Assembly (NCBI GenBank): GCA_020086605.1
Contig: JACBWW010000021.1
Span: 9,624,418-9,688,417 of the forward strand
Direction of reading: 5' to 3'
Origin: Lanius collurio
Taxonomy: Eukaryota; Chordata; Aves; Passeriformes; Laniidae
Length of the DNA stretch: 64,000 nucleotides
A model generated the notes under the pieces. That model was given only the letters and a program-made list of their open reading frames with translations, was not told the DNA's origin and did no database searches. The translations under genes and the position numbers were made by a program. Below, in pieces: positions 37,566-50,800 of the stretch. The number at the start of each line of letters is the position of its first letter. Within the stretch, counting starts at the first letter, position 1.

Positions 37566-40500
37566 CAGAAGTGTCACCTCATTTAGCCAACCACTCTTGG
37601 CTGAGAAAGAGCCTGGACTTGTGCTCGAACCTGCAGGAGACCAGATGGCTAATGTGGTCATCAGCCATTGCGCCGTAATCCCACATCCAAACTTGGCTTT
37701 CCACGGGAGCAGGAGTGAAATGTAGAGTGTTAAATACAAAGCAAAGCAGAACCACTCCAGTATAACCTGCAGTGATGGGAATTCAGGGCTGCTTTTAAGC
37801 AGCAGGGTTCTTAACTCCAGGCGTTTTCTATTTGGTTTTATTTCCCAAACCCTGCATTATCTTGTGTGGTGGTTTAATCCAGGACATCTTGTTAGGAGAA
37901 ACATTATTTCCCTTTGGCAATTTCTCTTCCCTTCTTCAACTCTCCCACATTTTTTAAGCTCACAGTGGGGAGATTAAAATTTATACTTGTTGGAGCTCTG
38001 TCTGCCTTTATTTCGCCCCCCTTTCCTAATGCTTTAACTCATCATGTTCAAATAGCACTAATTAAATTTGTTCTTGCTTAAAATGCAGTCCTGGCTTCAG
38101 CAGGCAAAATTACACCTGGACTTTTCTAAACAGGTCTGACCTTGGCAGTATTTCAGCAGAAATCAGTGGCACTGCCCGGTGGCTGGGATAGGGTTGGTGT
38201 CCACAGCTCAGAGTCAGGCCCCTGATTTTTTGAGTTACAGTCAGTGCTCCTGTCTGTCAGGGTTTGCTGGCTTACATGGGTGAGGTTATGTGAGCACAGC
38301 CACATCTCTGGTCTGGCTCAGCTCAGGCTCAACATCAGCTCAGTCAGCCAGGACAGTGAATTGCTGGGAGCCATTTGAATCCTCTGCACTGCTTTGCTGG
38401 TTTGTAAAAGGTGCATTAGCCCAGGACTAGTGTCCAGCCCACGTGAGAAAGTCTGTGGAAGTGACTGAGGGAGGACATGGTCCCAGCTGGCAGCCAGGGT
38501 CCCTGTACCACTGCTTTTTGGTGTCAGGCTTGTCCCAGCCTTTCAGTACCCACATTATGAGAAACTGCAGGTAGGTTCCTGTGCAAGCCTTTGCCTGATG
38601 TGTACAGGGACAGTGGGGTCACTTCTTGGATCAGTGTCTTGTGTGGATGTCTGCTTGGGAGGAGGTGCTTTCCCAGCCACCTGAATTCAACATGTGATTC
38701 CAGCTGGCTGGGGCACTTTTTCTCATGATCTGTCCTGGACTCCTGAGTTTCTGTGCACAGCTGTCTTTCAGAAGTGGCTGGATTTAATGATATGGGATTT
38801 CTTTTTCCCTCCTGCCAGAGGTTTTGGTACCAACCATTGCTTTCCTTTCCAAAGAAGAGCCAGAGACTCTGCAAACTCCCCATGAGACTTTGCTGTTGCA
38901 ATCTCCCCATGGTGGAGCAGCAATCTCAAATGCTGAGAGAGATATGCAGGTAGTAAATAGCTTTGAGAATTCCTTGGAATAAAGGATAAATATCCTATAT
39001 AAAAGTAATAGAACTAATTATTTTTATTGCTAGGACTCTGCTATTGTATTTCTCTTGGGAGAGAAGACTTGCTAAGACCCAAGAAAAACTGCTACTGCCT
39101 CTGTGCCTGCCTCAGATTCCTGCTGCACAGATAAATACCATGGGAAAGCACTTATAATACAAACACTTGTTTATAGGCAGACATTTAATTATCATATTAC
39201 AGAATTCTGGAGACCAGCTGCCACATGAGATTTCTGGCTGGGACACTGAACATAAAATTAAAACAGTGTCACATGCCCATGGAGCTGAAAACCTCGGCGT
39301 AGAATTTGCACATTCCCGTTCTCTGTAAAGAGCTTCCTGGATGATATTTCTGTGCAGATTATTCACGAGGAGTTGGAGTGCTGTAAGCTTGATGACGTAT
39401 TTGTGACTGGATCAGAGAGCAAATGCTGTGATCTTTTCAGCATTGGCTCCCTGTGAGTGATTAAATATCTTCTCCGAGGAATCTAGGTCATTTGCCAGGA
39501 TCAGGGCACTGGGCATCTATGGAAAGGAAAGCTAAAGTGGATTGGTTTTGTGCTTTTGAATCCAAAGTTTTATTGATAGTCCTGAGTCCTTTGGGAAAAG
39601 GCATGAGAGTCTCAGTGCAATATGGAAAATATTGCTACATGTAAATACCTCTGTGTAAAGGAAAGCTTGGAAGCTCCTTCTAATCCTCATATGGTTTGCA
39701 AGATTGAATCATTTTCTCAGGCAAGTAAGGATTGTATTTGTGAGTAAAGGTGTTGAGGGCTGTGTTTTCTCTCCTCATCCCTCTCTACTTTTTCCTGCAC
39801 CCACCATGACTGCCTGCTGAGGTGCATTCCTGTCTCCAATACTCTGTGTGCTCCAAGCACTTGTTCCCTTCCTTCCTTTTCCCGCCAGATCTGTTTAGTC
39901 CCAGTGTCCAAGCTGAGATGTGCTTTCAGCAAGGGCTCATTAATCATGGGGAAACTCACCAAGAGTGACTTGGGAACTTCCAAATGTGCCAGATTTCTGA
40001 AGCAGTCAGTCATTCTCTGTCTTCTTTTAGTGTTCGCATGTGACAGTGGCTACAGGAGCAAGATGCTTGGGTTTCTAAAATAGTGGCACTGGAAAACACA
40101 GTGATGGCAGCAAAGAAATTCCTTCCCAACAAGTAGAGCCAGAAGGAGAAATCTGCTGGTTTCCTGGTCTGTTTCGGTGTGAGCTGTCAGGAAATCAACC
40201 TACGACAACTTCCTACTGCAATAACAGGAGATGAACTGGCAGAAATGTTTCACTAACGTATTTTTGGAACACAAAATCCTATTTATCCTGTAGCAAAAGT
40301 GTTTTAAATCCCATCTGAAAATTTCAAAGTGGCACTGCCTTGCTATAGGATGGGTAAGAGTCAAGAGCTCCAGGTCAGCACATGTGCCTCCCTCAGGATC
40401 TGCCATCCTTTTTTACTCCTTGCCTCTGTCCTGTCACTGGTCTGTCTTTGCCTACAAAGCCACAAACAAGCTGGAATGCTGTTCTATTCCACGTGATAAA

Positions 40501-42292
40501 CCCATAGCTGTGGGACTCCCAGGAGCAGATATGGAGGTGTATAACTCGGCAGGTTTTTGGGGCTGTGGCTTATGAGCCAGTGCTGCTGTGTGAAACCTGG
40601 AGCCTCTCTGGGCTTGTGCACTGCTGCTCAAAGCAAGGCATGAAATGTGCTGTAACCTTCCAGCACTGGCTCAGGGCTTCTCAGCAGTGTTGGCAAAATG
40701 TGGTTACAGCCACGCAGCCTGGATGAGAGCCCCAGAGAGCTGCTCTGCTGAGAAGCTTCTGTTAAGTAGTGTTTCCTCTGAAAACAAGTCCTGTTTTAAT
40801 ATGCCTCTGTCGTGTCTGGTGCCAGGAAGCGGAAGATTGCTTTTGACTTTGTTGATACCTTGTGGTAGCAGAGCTGGTCTTCTTTTTAATTAGCATGTGT
40901 AAAGCAGCTCATTACCAGGGTCAGTGGCCATCCTGGGTAGTGGTCCTCATGTCCACTGAGGGCTGGATTGGTATTTAGGCTGTAAATGAGGCTTTACCAA
41001 GCTGCTTGCCTGGTACTGCAATGCCTGAGCTCACCAGAGACCTGAGCACATCCAAGTGCAAATACTGAAAGTGGAAAAAAGAACAGGGAAAGGAGAGTCC
41101 CAAAGCACAGGGGAGGGGATATGTCGTTTGTTTATTGTAGTTTTTGTAACATCCTCCCCCCTTTAACTTGAGGTCATGAAATGTTTTTATTCTAGCAGTG
41201 TCATAGTGTGAAGAAACACAAAACCACAGAGCCCTGTTGCAATATAATCTGTTGGTGGAAACCATGTGAATGTTTTGAAAGACCGTAAGTTTCTTCACAG
41301 ATCCTACTGATTAGTGTGTCTGAACTGTAACTCAGAGCTCTGGGCATCTGCCCTGCATTGCCACACTGGATATGGCGAAAAATGACCCATCATCCACCAC
41401 AACACAATTCATTCTGTGACGTACTGGAAAAATGTCTTGGGATTTTTAGGAAAATACTTTAGAGATGGGGGAGAGGGAAGGAAGATAAATAAAAGTAGAA
41501 AATACCATGTTTACCAGTTGCAGGGCTGGTGACAGGTGTCCAGCTTGGAAAAGTAGTCCAGGGATGGTTTTAACAGCTGCTCTTTGGTGACGTTGGAGTT
41601 GCAATAACCCTGACACACCTTGGCACAGCAGAAAACTCCACATTAAAAGCAGAAACCTCATTTCCACTGTGCTGCCCAGGGAAGCCTGAAGGCTCTGTGA
41701 ATGTCTTACACAGATGGGGTGAAGAGAAGGGACAAGGGATGTGGCTTCACAGACTGTGTCAGGAGGACGATGTGTAGTCTGTGGAGGAGTGTTGCCATAG
41801 CCATTCCTGCTGGGAGCAGGAGCTCCAGAAAGAGCTGATTGTCCCTGGGGCAGCTGGTGGGATTGGACCTGCAGGTTTCTCAGGGACAGTCCCTCCTGTG
41901 TCTTTGATGTGCTTTATTTGAGAAAAGCTAGTGTTGGTGTTTCTGGGATGCTGTCTGAGCTCAAGTGGCTGCATCTCGGTGGGCTTGGAAAGGCAGATTC
42001 ACACTGTGCTGTTGTGGATGTCTCACATATCCTAGCTCTTTCCAGGAGTGAAAACTTCAGATTTCCCAGAAGTCAGGCTTTTACTTGCCCTGACTGAGAT
42101 ATTTGTCTTGCTGGGGCTGGCCAAGATACCGCCCAGAAAATCTCTTCTGGGAAGTGACATCATAGATAGGCCTTGTGAGAAAGAAATGGTTTTTTTCCAA
42201 GAATCATCCCTGGTTCCTATTATGCTTTGTCACTGCTGTGGGCACTGTATGAGCTTGTGTGAAATCCCTGAAGTCCCCGGGCTTGCAGGAAC

Positions 42293-42338
42293 CACGTGGC
42301 CACAAGGGCTGATGGCCACCAGAGCTACCGGCCACGTG
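42293..42338. promoter_or_regulatory. Pair of CACGTG E-boxes
   Basis: Two palindromic E-boxes, CCACGTGG-type (42293-42298) and GCCACGTG-type (42333-42338), lie 34 bases apart in a locally GC-rich stretch. bHLH-zip factors (MYC/MAX, USF, TFE, MondoA) bind CACGTG. The spacing is not the 5 bases of a carbohydrate-response element. Confidence 0.3.
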
Positions 42339-45300
42339 TCCAAGAGCACGGCTGGGACCAGCCACACACACAGGCACAGTGAATGAATGGGCATCCTTGA
42401 CATGTGAGGTTGATGTAAACCCTTATGGCTTCCTACATCTCTGAGTCTCACTGTGGGGTTTGGTGCAATTCTTCTTCCATTTTTAATTTTTTTTTATGAA
42501 GTCTTGAGTTGCTGCAGCCTCACAAATGAGATCATTAAGGAGAACTATTTGAGACCACTACCAAGTGGCATAGGACTGGGGCTTCAAATTCTACTTCAAG
42601 GAGAATTTCATAAAATTGCTCAAAATCAGAGGCTCGTTTTTAATTTAACACTTTATTTAGCAGAGAAGTTATGTTTTTTCTCTTTTAACAGAATAATTAA
42701 AACTGCTAAGGAGAATTTAAGACATAATTAAGGATTTCTTTAGGGTTATATTTGATAAATCTTATACTATTCAGACACATTCTACAGAAGATTATATTGT
42801 TAAATTATTTCTAAATTCCAAACAACTTTTTCACTAAGCAGTATTATTTCAACATTTCACATATTTTCAAAACATATCATCTCAGTATTTTCAGCCAGTC
42901 AGAAAAGGCTCCACGCTGAACCCTGTCAAATCTGGGAGTCTTGCAGTTCCTTACACTGCTCTGTCAGGTCCTTATGATTTCATCTGACTGCATTTAATAA
43001 TGATAATATTCAGTGTTAATGACTCGGGAAGTGTTTCTTGTTTTCCAGTGGTGTGTTTGGCACTGGGGGGGATTAATCCTGCTGGGGTCACTCTCTAAAC
43101 TCTGTGAGACCAAAACAGACTCCTGGACCGCTTTGCTTTGTGCAGAGCTGTGAAATTTCAGCCTGTGAAATATTCGTGTCTTCTCAGCTGGGCTGTGTGA
43201 CTCTGAAAGCATTAACACAGCAGTTAAAGGGTATTTAAACTACCTGAGGGTTCAGGTGGCTGCAGAAGCGAAACCTCTGTGGGCTCACCCCTCCCTGCGC
43301 TCCCCCACGCTGGCAGCACACAGCCCATCGTGATGGAAACACAAACAAGGGCTGTCAGGACATTTCTGCTCAAAGGTCACTGGTAAATGACAGACACTTA
43401 AATGTTGTTTTGTCTCTGTTCCACAAGCTGGAAAATAATAGGATTGGATTTTGATCAAGAGCTCTGTTTTATTCCCTCCAGTCATCAGCTTCGTGGTGTC
43501 CCAGACACTAAGACAAAGCATAGCTGATGGTACAGGGAGGAGAGCTTTGATGGTTCATTCGTTTTTTGGATTATTTTGGAGTTCAGCTGTTTATATACAG
43601 TGAGCACTGCTGTCTTTGGGACTTGGTCTGTTTTTTTCTGATATTTTCCAACCTGAGGCTGCTGCCCCCAGGCTGGCTGGTTGCTGAGCTGGCCCAGTGA
43701 CACCCCAGCTCCCTGAGTGCCCTGGTGCTGGCAGAATAACACACAGCCAGTGAACATCTGGGTTCTCTGATAATTTGATACAAGGGCCCAGCAAAGCCCT
43801 TCTGCAGGGAGGCAGTGTCTGTTCCAACAGAGAGCCATGGGGGATCGTCACCCCTCTGAGATGGGGAGCAGTCTCCTGGCCAGCAGGATTGGAAGCAGAA
43901 TCATGTTAGCTGTGGGTTGAACATGTGGGAATGTGATCTTGACATGCAGAATTGCAAGGTCTTTCCTATTATGTTTCAGATATTTAAAATTAGTACTTTC
44001 TGAACCCTTATGCAGCACAGTGGCCACTCTGGCCAACTCCAGAAGCTGAAGAGAGCAAAAGAGTGCCATGTCTGGGGGTAATTAAAGGCTGCTGCTCTCA
44101 GTCCTCATCCAGCAATGTACCCTTTGCTCAATGAGCCTCAGTAGATGGAGACTTCATCCTGTGCCTGAGCATTGTTTGGTCATTTCATTTAATTTCTAAT
44201 AGTCTTTCCACTTCCATTATATCCCCATAATAATTCCTGATTGGAGGACTGTGCAGTAAGTGACTTCTCCCTAATCTGATTTCTCATTCTTAGTGGCCTG
44301 GATAGACCAGCATTAGTTTGCTATTTCAATCTGATCCATCAGAGTCCTCTGCTATACAGGGTTGCTCTTTTATATCACGTAGGTGGCAAAACCACAGTTT
44401 GATGCAGCTGGTCTCCAACGCAGAGCCAAGCAGGTCATGTGTGTGAGGAGCAGAGAGGATTATCAGCCTCCTGCTGTGCCAAACCCAGAGCAGGGGCTGA
44501 GCACAGAGGTCTGGTGTTGGCCAGAGCTGCTGGGGAGAGAAGGGGCCTCTGTAGGCTGAGAACAGGGTGTGTGATGCTATGCAATGGTAACTTTATATAT
44601 CACATTAATACTTTGTGATCTGGATGCTGGAGAAGTTCATTTGACCCCTTTGTCACCCCAGTACTGCAAATAATGGATTGTTTGGGAGTGTAATTGGAAA
44701 TAGAAATCCCCCTGAAATTATTGGTTTAGTGTGTCTGATGGAAGTTGAAGTTCAGTCAGTTACCAATCATAGCTGAACACGGTGATCTGTGCCAAGGTGG
44801 GGATTGGCATGGACTTTGGGATGGAAGGTCATTCCACACTCCTTTATGAAGTGCCAGACTACTCCTTGCTGCCCAAACCCTTACTGATGGATTCTAGACT
44901 GGAAAGAGAAAAAGCAGAAAGGAGGGAGGTACAGTGACCTTTTCCTGAATTAAGGGACCTGAGTGAGGTAGAAAGCAGCTGTATCTGCCATTCTGCTGGA
45001 AAATCCTTTCTGGGAATTGGGTGAGGTTGGTAATACTTTGGGGATATGCCAGACTTGTGGGCTCCCTGGAAAGATGCAGTCAGATATAAGTCATGACCAC
45101 CCACTCACCTTTGCTCCAGAGCACCTGGCTCAGGAAAAGCACAACGGGGAAAATCACTGACAGGGTAATGAGGAGAGGGTCAGGGTGGGAAGAGCTCCAG
45201 GACCAGTGTTTGCTGAATTCTGGAAAAGGACTGTATGAGTCTTATGGGGTTTAAATGTGTTCCTGATCATTTTGGGGTTTCCCTTTCTCACAGCACCCTG

Positions 45301-45838
45301 TCAGGCATGTTCATTGCTCAAACCCAATGAGATTTCTTTACTTGGCATTGCGAGGCTGCATGTCCAAACCCAATCTGAAATTCCTCCATCCTCCCTCGCT
45401 CTGTCCACCAGCCCCAACCTGCAGGAGAGCACATGATCCTTCTCACACCTCTCAAATTGTGGTTAGCAGGGCAGGAAGATGAAGAAAACAGCCCAATTTT
45501 TCCACAGGTCAGCAAGTGACCAAGGTGATGTTTTGTTTTTTTGCCAGCAAGTAATAGGGACATGGTTGAGCTGATTTTTCAAGGGCTGCAATTCTCAAAG
45601 GCCTCTTGCTGCTTTGCAAACTCCTTTGAAAAATCCCAAAGCTTTGGAAACTGCTGGATGCAATTGCACAAATCTCAGAGCAGCATGTGCCAAAGTCAGT
45701 CATTCTGCTGCCTGTGCCACCAGTTTAGATAAACTGAGCAGCAACTGTGCCTGCCCCCCAGGCAGAGGTGTCAGTGGGAAAAGGTGCACACTGGGACAGG
45801 GTGGATTTTCCCATGACCTGTTGACTCTCTCCCTCTGT

Positions 45839-45863
45839 CATGCACCACCATCTCTGGTGCATG
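45839..45863. repeat. Perfect inverted repeat beside the LTR insertion
   Basis: CATGCACCA (45839-45847) and TGGTGCATG (45855-45863) flank a 7-base loop, ending 17 bases before the LTR begins. It may simply be a coincidence of position. Confidence 0.8.
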
Positions 45864-45875
45864 TCTCTGCTGTCA

Positions 45876-45880
45876 CCTTT
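45876..45880. repeat. Target-site duplication, left copy (CCTTT)
   Basis: Five bases directly before the TG terminus of the LTR, identical to 46412-46416. Confidence 0.8.
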
Positions 45881-46411
45881 TGTCATGGTTTAGCCCCAGC
45901 TGACAATGCAGCCACTTGCTCATGCTCTTCTCGGTGGGGAGGAGCATCAGGAAGAAAAATGAAACTTGTGGGCTGAGATAAGAACCATTTATTAATTGAA
46001 ATAAAATGTAATATATATTAATACTAATTATAATAATAGTAAGGAAAAGGAGAGAGAGAGGACTAAAACCCAAGAGAAACAAGTGATGCCAAATACAACT
46101 GATCACCATGTGCTGAATGATGCTCAGCCTGTGCCCAGGTAACCCCCAGCCCACTCCCCCCAGTTTATATGGTGAACATTCTGTGGTATGGAATATGCCT
46201 TTGGCCAGTTCAGGTCAGTTCTCCCTGGTTTTTGTGTACCTGCTTGCTGGCAGAGCGTGGGAAACGGAATGTCCTTGATTGGAGTAAGCATGTGTAAGTA
46301 ACAACTGAAACATCAGGGTGTTAAAAACATTATTCTCATGCTAAATCCAAAACACAGCACTTTACAAGCTAATAATAGGAAAATAACTCTATCCCAGCTG
46401 AAACCAGGATA
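45881..46411. mobile_element. Solo LTR of an endogenous retrovirus
   Basis: The 531-base element begins TGTCATGGTTTAGCCCCAGC and ends ATCCCAGCTGAAACCAGGATA. It carries the TTCTGTGGTATGGAATATGC and CTGGCAGAGCGTGGGAAACG blocks that I recall from a common songbird LTR family. It is flanked by identical 5-bp repeats, CCTTT, at 45876-45880 and 46412-46416. No gag, pol or env sequence lies next to it, so it is a solo LTR left by recombination. A 5-bp duplication fits an ERVL-type element. The last two bases are TA rather than CA. The coding orientation of the parent element is uncertain; the family is often written in the opposite direction. A 94-codon open frame inside it is incidental. Confidence 0.85.
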
Positions 46412-46416
46412 CCTTT
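46412..46416. repeat. Target-site duplication, right copy (CCTTT)
   Basis: Five bases directly after the LTR, identical to 45876-45880. The pair defines the insertion boundaries. Confidence 0.8.
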
Positions 46417-47559
46417 GAGGATGACTGAGCTTAGCATGGGGGTAAAACTACCAATGTGAAAAATATTCCTGTGAGCTGCATCCTGTTGCTCTGGTGGGAG
46501 CCTGACTTAGGTCTGATTGTGCTGAGGGGTCTTTCAGGCAGAGTCAGGACTAACTCACAAACTTTCTGAGTACCACCTTCACTGAGGTTTTCTCCATCTT
46601 GGCAGCTTCCAGTGTTCCTGAAATGTGCCTGATGTAGGCACAGGGTGAAACGGTTCCTTGACTACACAGAAACTATTGCAGCTCCTGGTCTGTCCCCTGT
46701 CACCTCTGGTGTTAGAGAGCAAGGCAGGGATTTAGAAGTCCCCTGACTCCTGAATCCCCCAGGAAAACTGCTCAGATATGTACAGATTGTAGGCTGACTG
46801 TAGGACTGATGGATATGTATTATGGGGATTACTGAGGTGCTTATTGAGTGTTTGGAGATTTTGGTATAAAGGCTTTAATTTTTTATTATAAAGGAATTGA
46901 GTGTTTGAAGCTAAAAGCAGACGTTTGTGCTATCTGAAATAAACAACTGTGAAGTAAGTAAAAGGGTAGCAGGTTTGTGTGCTCGGTGAATTCAGCACAA
47001 AAAGCAGGATGTAGCAAAGACTGATAGGTCAGTAGTATTTGGAAAGTTTTCCAGGACAGGCCTATTAGAACTACAGAGTGATTGGTAGCTATGGCTTTGA
47101 CTTTGCCTGGTGGGAAATGTTTTCACATGCTGGTTGTGGAAATGAGGTGGGTGACCCTCTGTCCTTTCCAGATCACATTGAATCCAGCCCCAGTGACAGC
47201 AGGCCTGCTTCTGGACTCAAGAGGCTGAATTCCAGACAGATGTTAAAATTTGTCCCCTTTTTGTGCCTGTCCCTGACACCAAGAATCTTGGGGTAGAGTG
47301 AAAATGTGCATGAATCTTGTGGTGCTCACTAGGTCGAGAGCCAAGGTCTAAGCAGGAGGCATTCCCCCATCATATCCTGCTTTTCCTCCCCAAAACTCCT
47401 GTATCTGTTGCCTCCAGTTAGAGGTAATAAGAGGAGTATCCAGTATCCTACAAAGCTGCATGGTCTGACGTCTGTTCTCCATTTCTAAACCTTTGCCTCT
47501 GTTGTTCTACTTATGGGTGGATCACAAAAATAATTACCTAAATGAACCAGGTGCCAAAA

Positions 47560-47850
47560 CACCATAAGTGATTGTGTATTCCAACGAATAACAATGATTA
47601 GGTCACCCTCCTTTCTTATCTCAGGTTCCCACCCTTAAAATAAGGGCAGCAATATTTTTGCTTTTAAAAGAGCAGGATTAACTTGTTCATGTCTGAAGTA
47701 TTAATTGCTGTTATTATTATTACTCATATGGATGGCAGGGAAGCACCTAATGAATTCTGGTAATGCTACAATAGGCCATGGCTGTTATTGTCATGACTAA
47801 CCCGGGAAAAATTTACTGGGCTGTTTATCCTAAAGCAAACTACACCACGT
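47560..47850. promoter_or_regulatory. Candidate conserved noncoding element
   Basis: A repeat-free block with ACGAATAACAATGATTAGGT (SOX-like ACAATG), TATTAATTGCTGTTATTATT and CACCTAATGAATTCTGG. It combines SOX and homeodomain words. It is about 1.1 kb from the solo LTR. Confidence 0.35.
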
Positions 47851-50800
47851 ATTGTGGTCCCTCACCAACAGATCACCATGGCCACAAGGTCCTTATGGGG
47901 CTGATGGTTTTGTGCTGAACCTCCATCCTTTCCAAAGGCAGCAGCCTGCCTCAATCAGTACAGTATCTCAGATGTTCCTCTCTAATTAGGAGCTGCCCAG
48001 GGTGTTTCCTTGCTGCTCAGCAGTGGCAGGGTCTCTCCAGAGCCATTCCTTCCCTTCAGCTTTAAAAGACAGAGAGAAGCAGCTCAGACTTCCAGCTGTG
48101 GATTTTGGATACTTTCCATAGAGCGAGTCCTTTGGCTATCTGAGAATAGATGCAGAAAAATAAATTCCTTCCAAGTGTGTCCTTGATTGAGACTAAATTT
48201 TTCTCACCCTTTTTTCTTCATAGTGTTTCTAGTTACGTTCCTTAATAATCTGCCAGAAGTGGCGTGAGCTGTGTGGGGTGATAGAATGGGATGCCACACG
48301 TGTGTATTTGGGTAGGTAGGAGTGGGAGTTGTCTCTGCTGTCGGCTCTCGGGCAGGTGTGACACCATTTACCCCCTTCACAGTGGTCACTTGGGGAAGGA
48401 GCAGCATTCCAAGTGAGTTGTCCTGCCCAGGAGCTCTGCCCAGTCCTCCACAGGGCTGTGCAAGCCACACACCCCTTTCTGGTTAGGGCCACCTCTTCCT
48501 GGCTGCCGCTGGCCCAGGGCCCACGCCATCACCACAGATGTTTTTGGTGCTCACCTCTCCCTCCTCCCAGTGAATTTTCAGCCGAAGGCCAACTCTGGCA
48601 GTTGACTGTGGGGTGTGTTGTGTCACTCCCTGCACAGCTCATGACTCAGCAGTTGTACAAGTTTCGTACCTGTCAAGGACATGCCAGAAACCACAAATGT
48701 TCCTAAGCCAGCAACAGCAAAAGCATCTGGGAGTTTCCCCACAGTTGAAGACAACAATATCTGCAGTAGATTTTCTTGCAAATTGGTTTCATTTCATTGC
48801 CAAGAGATGAGAGAAGGAAAAGGATGCCAAGGGATGAGGACAGGAAAGCCAGCATCTGGATTTCCAGAGCCTAGAAAGCCTGGGATCATCAAAAAAACAA
48901 GTGACACGTTACTGTGCACTGCAGTCTGTTGAAAGGGAACAAAAACACTCCTGGAAGCAAGGCCATGAAACCATTAAGTATTTTAGGAAAATCTCAGGCT
49001 GTGAGATCAATTAAAAGAAAACACTGCTGAGGTGCAAGAGAGCAAAATGCAAACATCTCTGCAGGTGTCAGCCTGAAAGTATCATTATTCAAATAAGCAC
49101 TGGCACTGGAGCAGTCCTGTGGAGTGTGAGCCATGTCCTGGTGCCAGACACGGGGCAGGAAGGCTGCCCTGCTGCCCCTGCAATGGTGAGTTGCCCAAGA
49201 AGGGGCACCTGCTGTCCCACAATGCCTCCCACAGCCCTGCCAGCCAGAGAGCCAGGAACACATGCCAGCCATGGCAGGATTGCTTCCCTCTCAGCACAGC
49301 AGAGGCTGGGGCACAGCCTTGATGGTTTCATTCTGTTGGCTCACAGGAGCCGAGCTGGCAAGGAGAGCTGTGACAGCAAGAGCACAGCAAGCCCTGTTCC
49401 CTGCCTTCCTCTGCCACCCCCTGCCCTGTGCAGAGATTTTAAGGTCCATGTGGTTTAGGTGTGAGGGGGAAGGGAAGGGTTGAACACCTGAGGTCTGGCA
49501 GTAGAATAGCCCGTCTTTGCTCAGGGATTGGAGCTGTGATGCAGCCAAGATAACAGTGAGTGGCATGCCCTTGTCTGGGAAGAAGGGAGTAGTTAGGGTG
49601 CAGTTGAAGGAGTGGGAGGAATCACTACCTGCTCAGGCCTGTGGGTGATGGCCTATGCCTGGGAAAAGTGGTCCCACTGTAAATGGATGGAGAGCGTGGG
49701 TGGGGGAGACAATGGGGATAGTAAACAACCAAGCCCGGTCCATCCTGGATTTCCATCTTGCATTAAATTAAAACATGCCAAAGCTGATGTGTTGAACTTC
49801 ATGTCAGGATGTACTCTCTCCTGGGTTTCCCTTTCCAAAGGAAAATTTCCTGGCAGCATGTGTTTAACAATGAGTGTTGCAGGCAGAGAAGGGGATCCCC
49901 TTGAATTGTGCAGTGTTGTAGGCATGGGAATCCTCTCTCAGCCTTGAAGCAATTTTCCCAACGTGCCTGCATCCCACGTGTGTGCCAAATCTCCATAACG
50001 GCAGTTTGGGCTGGGATCACACAGGTGGCTTAAAGACAGGAGATGCAAGTGATTGCCATGATTGCTGAGTGAAGCCTATCTGAGAAGAAGTGGGAAGCTG
50101 GATTCTCATGGAAATTCTCTGCTTTGGACAGGCATGAGGTGAGGGTTGGAGTGGAGCTGATGGAGGATGCAGCCTGTGAAATGCCTAATGTATCAGGGGT
50201 GACAGAACAGCTCAGCTGAGCATGGGGGCAAAATATGTGGGCATGGCTTGAGCAGGACTGAGCTCTGCCAGTGCTTGGTGTGGATTGCAGAAAGCTGCAT
50301 GCATTTGATAAATGACTTTAAGCATAAATTGAGTGCAAGAGGGAAGGATGGTGCTCTTAGCACTGCTGGGGCTTTCTGACCGACTCACACGATGCACAAC
50401 CAGCAGATCCCCTCCCTCTGCCTGTGTCCCTGTCCTGGTGTGCTGTGTTTGATATTCAAGTGTTTCGCTGCTTGATTCTTGCTTCTGCCTGGAAAAAATA
50501 CATCCTTGGCACCTACCTAAGAGCTATTTATAGCAGGAGTTCTCAGAAGACAGTGTGACAACTTCAGGAAACAAGGAATTGCCAATTCATCCTGCAGAGA
50601 GCAGCAAATTAACCCCTTGCCACACACATCTGTGAGAGCCACGCATGCCCAGAGCCCCAAATTCTGGTGAGAATTGGTACCAAGGGACTTCATGAAGGAA
50701 ATGCTGCTAAGAATCAACAAGGACAGCTTAAGATTCCTGCACAAAATACTGTCATGAGCAAGAGCCCATGAGCTTTTTGTCCTTCTGTGAAGTCCCATGG

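Larger units (their letters stand above)
33642..45875. other. Gene-free flank
   Basis: About 12 kb between a CR1 copy and the solo LTR. It contains the candidate element at 33890-34260, a CpG-dense patch at 37450 and the twin E-boxes at 42293. No gene, RNA gene or further mobile element is recognised. Confidence 0.6.

Noticed and set aside
45873..46154. 94-codon open frame, minus strand
   Set aside because: It lies almost wholly inside the solo LTR and matches no retroviral protein.
48200..50500. GC-richer stretch with many overlapping open frames, considered as an exon cluster
   Set aside because: Frames occur on both strands with no consistent splice-phase chain or protein resemblance.
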